A stretch of 64,000 nucleotides of DNA from Ceratopteris richardii. Taxonomy: Eukaryota; Streptophyta; Polypodiopsida; Polypodiales; Pteridaceae. Location of the stretch: NCBI GenBank assembly GCA_020310875.1, contig CM035413.1:183313118-183377117 (forward strand), in the 5' to 3' direction. The notes beneath the pieces are model-generated. The model did not search any database and was not told the DNA's origin. It saw only the letters and a list, made by a program, of their open reading frames with translations. Shown here piece by piece: positions 1-11,274 of the stretch (position 1 is the first letter of the stretch; each line of letters begins with the position of its first letter). The position numbers and the translations under genes are program-made.

Positions 1-3000
1 AAAACGTCCCATTATTAGGTGCTTAAAAAAATAACTAACTCTAAAAAAAATATATAAACTTTTTTCTACCTGTTTGAATGTACGAAATGAAATTTCGTAG
101 ATACCAATAATAGTTCCTACGTAACCAAGTTCGCTATCTATAAGGTTCGTGTCTTTTGAGCTAGCACGTGATAGTTGCTTCAAACAAGCAACAATACTAG
201 AATCCTCTGTTTTACGTAAAGAATCAATGGCTTTGATTCTAATATGCTGTCCAAAAGCCCACATATTAGTGAACATTCGAGCCTGCAAAATAAATTCAAT
301 TAGTAAATAGAAACTAACATACATATATGAAAAAAATAAAATATATATTTTAATAAAATTACCTTTTGTTCACAACCTATCATTAACTCTCTTTGCTCAT
401 CTGAGATTTCTTCATTATTTGCGTTGGCGCGTTGCAAACGACTATATAGCCAATCCGTGAAAGAAGGTATATCTGTATTCTCATTATTATCGAGATTACG
501 TCTAGATCTTTTGTTTTTTCGCCTTTTACTTTGGAGAATTTGAAGTTCCTCGTACTCGCTAACGAATGCTTGCATGCATTCGCTATTATATGCTACAAAA
601 GTAGAAACATCATTTTTTTCTTGAAATGTAAATAAGAATGGAACCCCCTTACCTGATAATACCTCATCTGTTATTTTTGAAGAAGACTCGTTGGTCCATG
701 CACGTGGAGCTTCTTCATGAACTCTTTCAAGGTACTCACTAACGTAATACATGCACTCTTCAAGCATCCAACCCTTTGCCATGGATCCTTCTGGTTTTGC
801 TCTTTGTCGCACATAACCTTTTAGTATTCCCATAAATCGCTCGACCCAAAACATCCATCGAGTGTTGACAACACCGGCAATCTCTATCTCATCTACAAGA
901 TGGACTACTAAATGAACTTGAATATGAAAAAATGAAGTAGGAAGTTCTTTTTCCATCAAACATAGTAGCTCTTTGCATTCACGTTTTTTTTGTGGGATCG
1001 AATTTTTATCGATCTCTTTGGATGTAATCCACCTATACAAATCATAAAAACAATTGTAAAGAAGTTAATTAAAAAATAAAAGATATCCAATATTCATACA
1101 TATTAAATATAAAAGTATCATAATTACCTTATAAGTGATCCAAGACGATAGATCACATCTCGTACTCCTTTCATTGTACATCCATCGATAACCAAAGGTA
1201 AAATATGTTTCAAAAAGTTATGCCAGTCATGGGTCTTTAATCCAGATAAGCTCTTATCATCCATAGTAAACATGTTTTGAAACGATGCTCCATATCCTGT
1301 AGGAGTCTTGATCAATTGAATTCTATTGTTGATAGTCTGTATCTCTTTTGTTGTAAGTACCCAAGGAGCAGATGCATAAGTCGTTTCTTGTCGATGTCTA
1401 TAAAAAACTGGCCATAACTTTGGTTTGGATTTTTGATCTTCAAATCATTCCTTGATGTTGTGGTATCTTTTAGTCCAAGAAGATGTTGCCATAGTGAATA
1501 ACCAATATTTTTGAATATATGCATAGGATCAAGAAGATGACATACTTTTAACTCTTTCCAATACTCCAAAGAATACCATATTGATATGTTCTCTGCAAGT
1601 GCCAATTTCCCTTTACCTCTGTTCACATACTCATTATCTAAATCATCACTAAAGATTTCTGCTTCTGGATCTATCAGAGGTCCATCTGTCCACTTTTTAT
1701 ACCAATCCATAGGCGTCATAGGTTTTGGATACTGGCATGTTTCAAGCTTTCCATTAAAATGTATAGCTTCTCTTTTAGATCTTAATGGATGATCATCAGG
1801 CAAGAATCGTCGATGTCGAAGATAAATATTTTTGTTGAGATTCTTACTATAGATTGATCTCAACCAATCACCACAATATGGACAAGCTTTATAACCCTTA
1901 GTAGATATTGCTGCATCATGGAAAAGGATAAAAATATAATTAGATTAAATCATATTTATTTACATGCATATTGAATAAAAAAATTACATCAATACCTGAA
2001 CAAACGCCATATCCTGGAAAATCGTGAATAGTCCAAGCCACAATACCACGAATCGTAATATGTCTTTCATTGATGCTTTTCGATATATCAATGACATTAA
2101 TACCTCTCCATAACTCTTGAAGATCGTCAATGAGAGGAGCAAGATATACATTCATATCTTTAACTTGTCTTTTGCCTGGGATTAAAAGTGAAAGCATTAA
2201 ATGTTCCTTTTTAATGCTAAGATATGGCGGAAGATTGTAGTTTATGACTACCACTGGCCATGTTGACCATTTACTGGATTTCATGGAGAATGGATTAACC
2301 CCATCTAATGCAACTCCTAACTTTAGATTCTGTGGATTTTGTGCAAATTCAGGCCATGTAGAATCAATATGCTGAAAAGCAACACTATCATGAGGAATTC
2401 TGATTATTCCATCAGTACTTTTGTGATCATGTCCCCAAGTCAAAAGCTTTGATAATTCGGGGCTTTGAAACATATGTCTAATCCGTGGAGCCAATGGAAA
2501 ATGTCTCAATACCTTATTCAGGATTTTACCTTCTTCACCCTTATATCGAGGAGATTGACATTTGGGACATGTCAAAGAGTCTGCATACCTCTATATAAAA
2601 TACAATCGTTAGGACATGCATGTATACATTGATAATCTATACCAAGATTGTTGATTATCTTCTTCATTTCATCATGTGAGGTAGGAAGAATATTTTGACT
2701 TGGTAAAAACTTTTCAGATAATAACCTGTAAGTTTATCAAAAAAAGATATATTAAAAAAGGTAAATAAATATACATACATATATACATGCAGGTTTTTAT
2801 TCTTACTTTAGATAAGGTAAGAACAAGAACTTGAATTGAATAGATACTTTTTGTCCGTGCATCTTTTAAAACTATTAATGCATCTTTCAAAATATTTACG
2901 CAAAACAATCGTATCCTGTCAATTCACACATATGTTCATATAATGGTGACCTGGATGAATCGCATGCACAGAGGTTAGTCAAGATAGAGCAGGATTTCTC

Positions 3001-3277
3001 GGGTATGCAGTAAACCTCTTGCATGTCAATGATGAGCATCTGAACTTTAGGATACAAAGTGGACTACTCCATTATAATCAGATTGCTGTCTCTTGAGTAA
3101 CCTCTGTGCATGCGACTCATCCAGGTCACCATTGCGAATATTTGGAAAGATGCATTAATAGTTTTAAAAGATGCGCGGACAAAAAGTTTCCATTCAATTC
3201 AAGTTCTTGTTCTTATAACCTTATCTAAAGTAAGAATAAAAACCTATATGTATTTATATATGTATATATATTTATGC

Positions 3278-3310
<33 letters not shown>

Positions 3311-3712
3311 AAATTGAAATTTATACCTTAATAGTGTCGAAACAGATACATTACTCCATCCAAAACAATTTTGAAGGTTGAGAATAAGTAAGCTCGCATT
3401 TAGTCGTGTCAAATGACTTCCTTCATATACATGCTTTAGACATTCCTCTCGAAGATATTTCTCATTTTTAGAAATATCCATGCTCTCACCGTCATTTTGA
3501 TACCAATCCTCAATAAAATCTGCCATGCCATCATCTTCATCATTGTCACACAAATCTTGTACTTTATCATCTTTTGAATATAGATCTTTCAACTTTGCAT
3601 ATTGTACAGGCTTAGTTTTGCGTAGCCTCCTCATGGAAGCTTCTGATAAATGAGGTCTTATTGGTAATTGTGAATGTTGTGGACGAATATCATCAACATC
3701 ATACGTTGGAAT
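1..3712 (-). pseudogene. TNP2-type CACTA transposase, spliced, two frameshifts, 3' end off the window
   Basis: This is the DDE-type enzyme that cuts CACTA elements at their ends. Exons on the minus strand: 3712-3327 (starts at acceptor TGTAG; includes FGWSNVSVSTLL), then about 2725-1980 (DEMKKIINNLG, IHACPNDC zinc-ribbon half, CPKC, LGVALDGVNPF with the first catalytic Asp, DMNVYLAPLI with the second, IHDFPGYG), about 1900-1124 (CPYCGDWL, LLDPMHIFKN), 1040-365 (DUF4218 domain: ELPTSFFHIQVHLVVHLVDE, RWMFWVERFMG, KPEGSMAKGWMLEE) and about 290-70 (ARMFTNMWAFGQ). One-base losses near 2595 (inside the expected YREYAD) and near 1425 (an A run, before WPVFYRHRQ) break the frame. The intron at about 2726-3326 holds a large inverted repeat. 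The gene follows the SET gene in the same orientation, and no separate start exon is seen. Confidence 0.9.
2765..3265. repeat. Large inverted repeat (foldback) inside the TNP2 intron
   Basis: The left arm (about 2765-2985) and right arm (about 3093-3265) are inverted copies. Both carry AACCTCTGTGCATGCGA, TCATCCAGGTCACCAT, AAAGATGCATTAATAGTTTT and CAATTCAAGTTCTTGTTCTT. The left arm has about 40 extra bases, and a loop of about 105 bases separates the arms. By eye the arms are near 90% identical over the shared part. Because both arms lie within one intron, the TNP2 pre-mRNA would fold into a long hairpin. It may be an inserted foldback/MITE or a local inverted duplication; I cannot tell which. 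Confidence 0.85.
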
Positions 3713-3824
3713 CTACACATATAAATAAAACTCATTAGTATTCCATAAATGAATAAAAATTAAACTTCAAATATAAAATTAAGTATATAACTTATTAAAT
3801 ATGGATAGAAAATTTTTATTCTCT

Positions 3825-5169
3825 CTAGCTAAAAGGTGCTCTTGGAGGTCTACGCCATCCATAATTCACTAATAGTTCATCACCAGCATGTAATGTAGTA
3901 ATAGCATTGACAACTATGTATCTTGATACATCTCTACTCATGTATGGTGATTCATGACTATTTTCACGCTCCTCAAATGTGCAATTAGTCCTTGAACTAT
4001 TATGTAACCCTCAACTACTATTTATTAAACCTGCTATATTTCCATGTGTGTAAGGTCTTCCATCAATATATAATCTTTCATTTTCTGCATGTAAAATCCT
4101 TCTACTAGTAAGAGATGCTGCGTTCAAGCATATTCCATAAGTACTCATGCTTTGAACATAACGTGAAAGTCGATGCCAATCTCCCCATCCATATATAGGA
4201 CCACAAAATGACATAAGAGCGACTTCAGAGTTCGGAGGCACATACAAATCCTCTACAATAAAGAGACCACGACCAGCATTAGTAATAGTGGATGGAGCAA
4301 TCATATAGCGATTACCCCAAAAGTTGAAAACCTCTCCATCTAAAGGAAGTGGTCCTCTATTCCATCCTCCATATCTTCTTCTATCATATGTTTGTACTAA
4401 AGAACGATCACGAGCTGGCAATGGATAATCTCCAGCCGTTTCATTCTCTAAACCAGAAGGTAGAGGATTTCTAGAAACCTCTGCTTGTAATTGATGAACA
4501 GCAAGTCCATGACGTGTACGAGGTATATTAACATTATGAGAAAAATCATCATCATCATCATCATCGAGCAAGTATTCCTATATATCAATAATAATTTGAT
4601 TTTATACATGGTTTTTAAATAAAAAAATGACATTAATATATATAGAAAATACATACCCAAGCATTATCACGTTGACTAGGTGATGGTGCATGCTCAAAAG
4701 TACCATACTCTGACTCATGTTGAATACATTCCAATCGTGGTCTTTGATACGTGCCATAACAAGAGTTACACCAACATATAATATGCTCTTGATAGTAAAA
4801 TTCATCATAATTCCTATCGGAGGACACATGTGAAGTCGTTGCATGGGTAGGAGGTGGTGGAGTACCCTCTGATTGATCAGAATCTGCACATCATAAGAAA
4901 CATAAAAAAAATATATAAGTTATGTATCCATCAAATATAGTTAAAATTAAATATTTCATATACTTACAGTATAAAGTCGTTGCACGATGAGGAGACGGTG
5001 GTGGAGTTCCATCTGATTGATCAGAATCTACATCATAAGAAACATAAAAAATATATATAAGTTATGTATCCATCAAATATAGTTAAAATTAAATATTTCA
5101 TATACTTACAGTATAAAGTCGTTGCACGATGAGGAGACGGTGGTGGAGTTCCATCTGATTGATCAGAAT
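3825..5169 (-). pseudogene. SET-domain protein gene carried by the CACTA element (one nonsense codon; 5' end not found)
   Basis: SET domains are the catalytic fold of protein-lysine methyltransferases. Exons on the minus strand are 5169-5110, 5027-4968, 4883-4657 and 4577-3825, all with GT-AG borders and consistent phase. Exon 3 encodes a Cys-containing stretch (HIICWCNSCYGTYQRP). Exon 4 starts with an Asp run, then the SET signature: NAGRGLF, an expected SFCGPIYGW stretch, YGICLNAAS, GNIAGLINSS, then after one stop GLHNSSRTNCTFEE, YIVVNAITTLHAGDELLVNYGW, ending RRPPRAPF. The stop (TGA, 4013-4011) sits where an Arg (CGA) is likely, so it looks like one CpG C-to-T change. The usual NHS motif is replaced by INSS. 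The gene lies between TNP2 (same strand) and the divergent TNPA-like gene, so it is cargo of the transposon. Upstream exons were not identified. Substrate unknown. Confidence 0.8.
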
Positions 5170-5176
5170 CTACAAA
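4869..5176 (-). repeat. Tandem triplication of a 60-nt exon with its intron (period 142-144 bp)
   Basis: Three consecutive units start at 4869, 5013 and 5155. The two upstream exon copies (5169-5110 and 5027-4968) are each exactly 60 nt and encode the 20-residue module SDQSDGTPPPSPHRATTLYY. The third, SDQSEGTPPPPTHATT, is the diverged start of the longer exon 3. The intron between units (GTAAGTATATG...GTAG) is almost identical between copies, so the duplication is recent. Length and phase are kept, so copy number can change without breaking the frame. Confidence 0.85.
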
Positions 5177-5476
5177 TAATGGTATTTGATATTAATAATT
5201 TGATTATCTACATAAATAAAAAATTCACATATACATATTTACACATACACACATATTCACATATACACATTTATACATACACACATATTCACATATACAC
5301 AACACATATTATTGTGGGATAAATGCATGTATTTTGTATGAATGAGTGTATATGCATGCATGTGTGTGTACGTATATATGTGGATATGTATATGTGTGTT
5401 TATGTTATATGTATGTATATGTGTATATATATACATATATGCATGCGTATATGTTTGCATGTATATGTGTATGTGG

Positions 5477-5508
<32 letters not shown>

Positions 5509-5574
5509 GTGTATATATGTGTATGTATTCTGACTTTTTTTTCTGTTTGAGATTAAATTAACAGGAGATATTGT
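5170..5574. promoter_or_regulatory. Divergent spacer between the SET gene and the TNPA-like gene, filled with TG/TA microsatellite
   Basis: The two genes point away from each other across about 400 bases. From about 5225 the spacer is CACATA and then TGTATATG/TATGTG repeat. No clear TATA box or conserved motif stands out beyond the repeat. A shared regulatory region is inferred from gene orientation only. The reading frames seen here on both strands are by-products of the repeat. Confidence 0.4.
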
Positions 5575-6276
5575 ATGGTCGAAAAAAATAAGAGGCGAGC
5601 TAACATACCACCTGAGTCGTGGCAGTTTTTTCGTAGACAGCTACGTCTTCAGGAGTCATTTCCTCAGCAGAAGGTACACAAATTAATAGTTTATATTTAT
5701 AATTTTTAGATATTTTAGTAATTTTTTAATTTAATTTATGTATTTTTTTCCTTGAATAAACAGGCTGCTGCAAAGAAGAGAGTGGAGTCGGGCCACACAT
5801 CGCACTTAGGCCAAATGGGCCATAATGGTTTTGTAGCTACGTTTGTAAGTATATGTGTTATTGTGAGTATATTTTTTATTTTAGTTAAAATGCAAGCAAC
5901 TAATGTTTTTTATTTGTTTCATTGCAGCGAAAGGATTATGGCCGATATCCTACGAAACACGAGATCGATTATGCTACACATTTTGGATATCGGCGTTTGA
6001 GCGAGTATATACAAGATCATCCTGATGCCTTTGTGAGTATTTTTAAATTTTATATAATTATTTTGTTGTTATGAATGTTTTAATTATTTTATTGATTTAT
6101 GTTTGTTATATGTAATACAGGAGTATTATGGGGAGACAAATATGAATGAGGTGGAGAGACAGACACAGGAGGGACGATCTCGATCGTCACAGGGTGATCA
6201 TGAGGATGAGGATGAGGAAGATCAGGATGATCATGATATTGTTGATGATGATGATGATCATGATGACGATGATTAG
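5575..6276 (+). CDS. TNPA-like small CACTA-associated protein, four exons, intact
   Basis: Exons 5575-5673, 5764-5844, 5928-6032 and 6121-6276 are joined by three phase-0 GT-AG introns, giving about 146 residues. The start ATG follows GGAGATATTGT; a possible acceptor (TTAACAG) just before it means a non-coding upstream exon is possible. The core has GHTSHLGQMGHNGFVATF, then YGRYPTKHEIDYATH. This matches the G-H/F...GR-PT...TH pattern of the plant Transposase_24 (Ptta/En/Spm) family, whose members bind subterminal repeats. An acidic tail follows (EDEDEEDQDD and D runs). It is short compared with the usual TNPA/Transposase_24 proteins. Its frame is fully open, unlike TNP2. DNA binding to the subterminal array is inferred from the family. 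Confidence 0.75.
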
Positions 6277-6317
6277 GATTTTAGTTGATTATGACATTGG
6301 ATTATATGTATTTACAT

Positions 6318-6319
<2 letters not shown>

Positions 6320-6355
<36 letters not shown>

Positions 6356-6925
6356 CTATATATTTTTCATTTCAGTCATGTTTTGAATTGTGTGTATGGT
6401 ATTAAGTAATGAAGAGTTTTGTTCTATTGATTGTTATTATTGTTTATATTAAGCATGTGTTTTAATACTTTAATTATATAATTCATTCATATGTGTGTAC
6501 CTAAGTGTATATGTATGTGTGTGTATATGTATGTATGTGCATGTGTATGTGTGTGTATATGTATGTATGTGCATGTGCATGTATAAGTGTATATGTGTGT
6601 ATGAGTATGTGCATGTGCATGTGTATGTGTGTATATGTATATGCATGTATATGTATAACTCTATGTGTATGTATGTGTATGTGCATGTATATGTGTATAT
6701 GTGCATGTGTATGTGTGCGTATATGTATGTATATGCATGTGCATGTATAAGTGTATATGTATGTATCAATATGTGCATGTTCTTGTGTATGTTTGTGTAT
6801 ATGTATAACTCTATGTGTATGTGTGTGTATGTGCATGTATATGTGTATATGTAGGTATATGCATGTGTGTGTGCTTCTTCATCATGTATAAGTGTATGAG
6901 TGCATATCAATAAGTGTGAGTATGG
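6320..6925. repeat. TA tract and TGTATG/TGCATG microsatellite-rich stretch
   Basis: An AT dinucleotide run near 6320-6352 is followed, after the 3' end of the TNPA-like gene, by about 400 bases of imperfect TGTATATG/TGTGCATG repeat (about 6490-6890). Long reading frames on both strands here (Cys/Met/Tyr/Val or His/Ile/Thr/Tyr only) are artefacts of the repeat. Confidence 0.85.
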
Positions 6926-7029
6926 TATGTAATGAAAATAACACAATTCAAATGATCTACAAATAATAGAAATTGTACTTACAATTGTGATCCATAGTTT
7001 TTGCTTGGTTAGCTTCTTGAATAACCTGC

Positions 7030-7195
7030 AATAAAGAGAGAGAAGAGAGAGAGAGAGAGAGATCTAGAGAGAGAGAGAGATCTAGAGAGAGAGAGATCTA
7101 GAGAGAGAGAGAGTGAGATCTAGAGAGAGAGAGATCTAGAGAGAGAGAGATCTAGAGAGAGAGAGAGAAAATTCAAAGAGAGAAAGATGTAGAAA
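7030..7195. repeat. GA-rich array with AGATCTAGAGAGAG units
   Basis: At least six interspersed GAGATCTAGAGAGAGA units lie in a GA dinucleotide background. The array lies between the TNPA-like gene and the subterminal repeats of the CACTA element. Confidence 0.85.
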
Positions 7196-7339
7196 GAGAG
7201 AAACAAAGACAGAGGGAGACAATAACAGAGAGCTTAAGCAAAACAACAATTCTGCATATACTTGCTTCAGCTCGTAAGCGCAGCGCAATTGCGAACGTTC
7301 GAGAGCTCTTCGATCGGATGCGTGAAAATGCCGATTGCA

Positions 7340-7700
7340 GAGCCTCCAACGTTTTAATTTTTGTCCGTCAATAGATAGTCGTATAAGCGATGCAACACGT
7401 CGTCGTATAAGCGACATTTGCTTAGCGTCGCGTATAGGACGGTCTGCATCGTCGCTTATACGACGGTGTGGACCGTCGCTTATGCGACGCAAAAGCGCGT
7501 CGCTTAAGCGACGCCTTTGACAAGCGTCGTTTAAGCGACGTTAGGTGGAAGCGTCGCAAAAAGGTCGCAAATACCGTCGTTTTTTGCGTCGTATAATCGA
7601 CGGTCCGCGCTCGACGGTAATTCCGACGCAAGTTGCAATTTTTATAGCGACGAAATTCTGTCGCGTTAACCGTCGCTACACGCCCGTATTCCTTGTAGTG
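7340..7700. repeat. CACTA subterminal palindromic array and terminal inverted repeat
   Basis: About ten copies of a CGTCGCTTAAGCGACG / CGTCGTATAAGCGACG theme occur in both orientations between about 7376 and 7670. The terminus TTCCTTGTAGTG ends at 7700. In CACTA elements such repeats are the binding sites of the TNPA-type protein. CpG is very dense here compared with the surrounding AT-rich DNA. Confidence 0.9.
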
Positions 7701-10700
7701 AAGGGCAACACTTCATCAGTTAAAATTAGTTTTCTTGGTTGGCCTCAGGTCCATCCCTTCTTGGTTGCCATCCTTAGCAAAACTTTGGGCTCTATCCTAG
7801 TATATGCTAAACAGTATATCCCTCCTTTTACGGGATTTGAGGGATCATGTAGGTACTATGTACTTCATTGTATTGTCATACTTTCAAGCCGTGGAAGAAG
7901 TAGATCATAAAATCAAACTTTTGTTTAAAGAAAAAAGCTGCCATCGGATGTCATGAGGAATGCACCTTGCAAGATCATTCAATCCTTCCTAAAACACCCT
8001 CAAAAGAGGAACCTTGAGCAAAGCTCATCTTGTGGAAAAAATTGGTTGCTTTTTTTTTTCTAGAAACAATACCCTCCATTAGATTATCCTCACTGGAAAT
8101 GTACTTTCTAAGTTTATCAACATGAAACGCTTGATGTACTCTACAATCTAGAGATCACTCTAATCGGCAAGCTACATTGGTAAGCTTCTTTACTATCTTT
8201 GAACATCCACAAACCTTGGTGAAAGCTTAGTGCACTTCCATATGGATAGTGAAGTAGATCTAGCTAACACTTGAAAGAAAAATGATCTCCTTCTTCAAAG
8301 AGTCTAATTGATCTCTTCCTATTAGCATATTCTTTTGACATCTCAATTGCTTGCTACATCTTGGCTTTAACGTTTTTTTTTTATTTTCTTGGAGATTTGC
8401 TAGAAACTTCAAAGCACTAGGTCATTTCTTTGGCATTCATATGGTACTAGGAGCAAATTGAATGGGTTTTATGCCATAACACATCTCAAAAAGAGAAATT
8501 ATAGTCACTTTATGAGCTCTATTATTATGAGCAAACTCTACTATTAGCAAATAACTATCCTAATCTTTCTGTGTCTTAGACACATATACCCTCTAAGATC
8601 TGATTGACTCTCTCAATCTGACTATCTATCTGTGGATGGTCACCACTACTAACTCTCTTAATCGGATTATCTATCCTCTAAGATCTGATTGGCTATCTCA
8701 ATCTAGCTATCCCTCTATAAATGGTCACCACTACTCATATTCAATGATATTTTAGTAATAAAAACTTTCAAAAATATCATATAAATCTAACATCCCTATC
8801 AAAAACTATGGATGTTGGTAACCCATGCAATCCAAGGACATGCTAGATAAATAGATCTACTATCCATGGAGCTTCTACCATCTCCTATGCGGGTATGAAG
8901 TGAGCTATCTTACTCAATCTATCTACCACTACTAGGATATCATCTCACTTCCTTTGGGTCCACGATAATCCACTATGAAGTCCATGGATACACTATCCCA
9001 ATTATGCACTGGAATCTATAAAAGCTATAAAATACCTAGTATCTTAATCCTTTCTACCTTGTTGACTTGATACATAAAGCATTGTTGAACATACATGTGG
9101 ACATATCTAGCTAATCCATGCTAGCAAATTGTTCTGCTCTACACAAGGAACATCATGTTTATCATGCATCATTTTTCTTCTCAAATCCTAGGAATCTTGT
9201 GTGCAAACATTTCCTTTCCATTTCACTATTCCATTCTCCATTGAGAAATCGGAATAAAAACTTGACTTGTTTACTTTACTAGGGGAAGAAATAAATATAA
9301 ATTTCTCATCTCCTATAAAAGAGTCATCATTGATGGCTTAATGATCTATAACAAATGTGGATCTTCCATGTGCTTCCTTTACTTCCTAAAGCAATGGGCC
9401 TTCTAGAGCTTTAAAGCTCATTTGATACAGTATCAGTGATAATGCATCAGCTACAACATTCTCTTTCCTCTTTCATACAGGATTTGCATGTGAAACTCCT
9501 ACATGAGCTCATCCCAATGAGCATGTCTGCCTTAAACATATGATTGGCTACAAAAATACTTAAGTGTATAGTGATCTATGTGCACCTTAAATTCTATACA
9601 ATAAAGATCGTGTCTTGAGGCTTTAAGAGCATGCACCACTGCATACAACTCCTATTCATGCACCCACCAATTGTGTTGTGTGCTAGTTAACGTTTTACTT
9701 TTAAAAGCTATCAGCCTACAATCTTGGCTCTGAACTGCCCCTTTGACTATGCCACTAGCATCTCTCTCCAACTCAAATGGTTTGTGTGGATCTACTACTT
9801 TGAGTATTGGAGCCTCTAAAACAACTTGCTTCAGAGTATCAAAATTATCTTGTTGTTCTTGCTTCTATGCAAAAGGTACTTTGCCTTGAAATGAATTCAT
9901 CATGGGTGCTACTATTGGCGAACAAGATGAAATGAATTTTCTATAGAAACCCAAAGTCCTAAAAATGACAATTGCTACCCCTCATCTTGAGGAGTTGCCC
10001 ATGCTAAAATAACTGAGATCTTCTTGGGATCCATCTGAACCCCATCAATGGATATCGCATGCCCTAAATGCTCTATCTCTAGAAGAAACAACTCAATCTT
10101 AACTAGATTTACAAAGAATTGATTTTCCTTTAGTTTATTTAATACCAATCTTAAGTGACTCATGGTGATGTACAAACCTAATATACACTAACAAGTCATA
10201 TACAAAATGTACAAAAAAATATTCCAATGAAGGGACATCAAATTCTATAATATCATAAAAGTAGTAGGTGCATTAGTCAAATCAAATGGTATAACTAAAT
10301 ACTTATAATGCCCAAAAGAGGTCCTCGAAGTTATCTTACATACATCCTCCTATTTAACTCTAATCTAGTGGTAGCCACCCTTCAAATCTATTTTACTATA
10401 TATGATTGCTAGAGCATCAACTAGATCATCTATCATGTTCATGGGGTACCTATGCTTGATGGTAATCTTCTTGAATGCTTTGTAGTGGAGGCACATCCTA
10501 TAAGATCAATCTTTTGGCTTTACTAGAAGAATTGGTGATGCAAAGGGCAAATAGGGGGTCTGACAAGCCCTTTCTCCATATGCTCATCAATGATCTTATA
10601 GACTTCATTTTCCTTTTGCAAGTTCATACAAATTGGTTGCGGAGCAATCGGACTCACTCCTTGATCATATGCTTAATATTCTTGTGAGGAGATAAACCAG

Positions 10701-11272
10701 AAGGTAATTCTTATAAAAACAACTCTGGGAATTTTGCTCTTAATTTATCTAAAAGTAATTAAGCATTCCAATTGGAGTTTCCTTGATTACAAAAATCTAT
10801 CACTACACAAGATGAATACACAAAATACAAAAAATAAATGTACTTACAATATCTGGAAACTGGTAATCTTTTTGTGCCACTCGTGAAAGCACAACATCTG
10901 GCACAGAAGGCACTTTCTTCGTGATTTTCATGATCAATATAGGGGATGATATCTAAGATAGGAAATCTCCAAGTCCTCATCTACATCACTCCCTTTCTGT
11001 GTGTGGTTTATTACTATGGTTATTTCTATCTTTTTCTTCCTAGGACACTCTTTAAATTGATGTTATCTTAAGCATTCATAGCAAAACCCTTCTCTCATTG
11101 CCTTCTCTTTCTGTTGAGGGGTAAGAATAGACTTATTATAAGCCCTCAAGAAGTCTTGTAACACCAGATGACTGATACGATGGTTTCTATTACTCATGGA
11201 ATACGAATTTGAAGTAGTAGTCAGGAAAGGAAAGACCCACCTTAGAGCTGACCATCTCTCAAGATTAACCAT
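7701..11272 (-). mobile_element. Degraded Ty3/gypsy relic (gag end, RT, RNase H, integrase)
   Basis: Old element on the minus strand, heavily broken (well over ten breaks) and with no LTRs recognised. Order from 5' (high coordinates): a gag zinc-knuckle region (CYECL near 11060), reverse-transcriptase region (LGHAISIDGVQMDPKK near 9980-10175), RNase H around 9.4-9.9 kb, integrase core around 8.8-9.0 kb (WDSVSMDFIV), and a weak tail to about 7.9 kb. An 85-bp tandem duplication lies at about 8591-8760 (units start at CTCTAAGATCTGATTG). The bases between 7701 and about 7870 hold nothing I recognise. The CACTA element sits directly at its low-coordinate flank. Confidence 0.75.
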
Positions 11273-11274
11273 GA

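Larger units (their letters stand above)
1..7700. mobile_element. CACTA (En/Spm-type) DNA transposon, right-hand part; left end outside the window
   Basis: The right terminus reads, inward on the minus strand, CACTACAAGGAATACGG and ends at base 7700; the next plus-strand bases, AAG, are the candidate 3-bp target duplication. Inside the end lies a CpG-rich subterminal array of CGTCGCTTAAGCGACG-like palindromes, typical of CACTA ends. The cargo is a TNP2 transposase and a SET-domain gene on the minus strand and a TNPA-like gene on the plus strand. TNP2 continues to the left edge, so the left terminus is not in the window and full length is unknown. TNP2 has two one-base frameshifts and the SET gene one nonsense codon, while the TNPA-like gene is open throughout. 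As read, this copy could not make full-length TNP2. Insertion was next to an older gypsy relic. Confidence 0.93.

Noticed and set aside
5220-6950. Many short frames rich in Cys/Met/Val/Tyr or His/Thr/Tyr
   Set aside because: By-products of TGTATG/CACATA microsatellite; only the spliced TNPA-like exons in this interval show family motifs.
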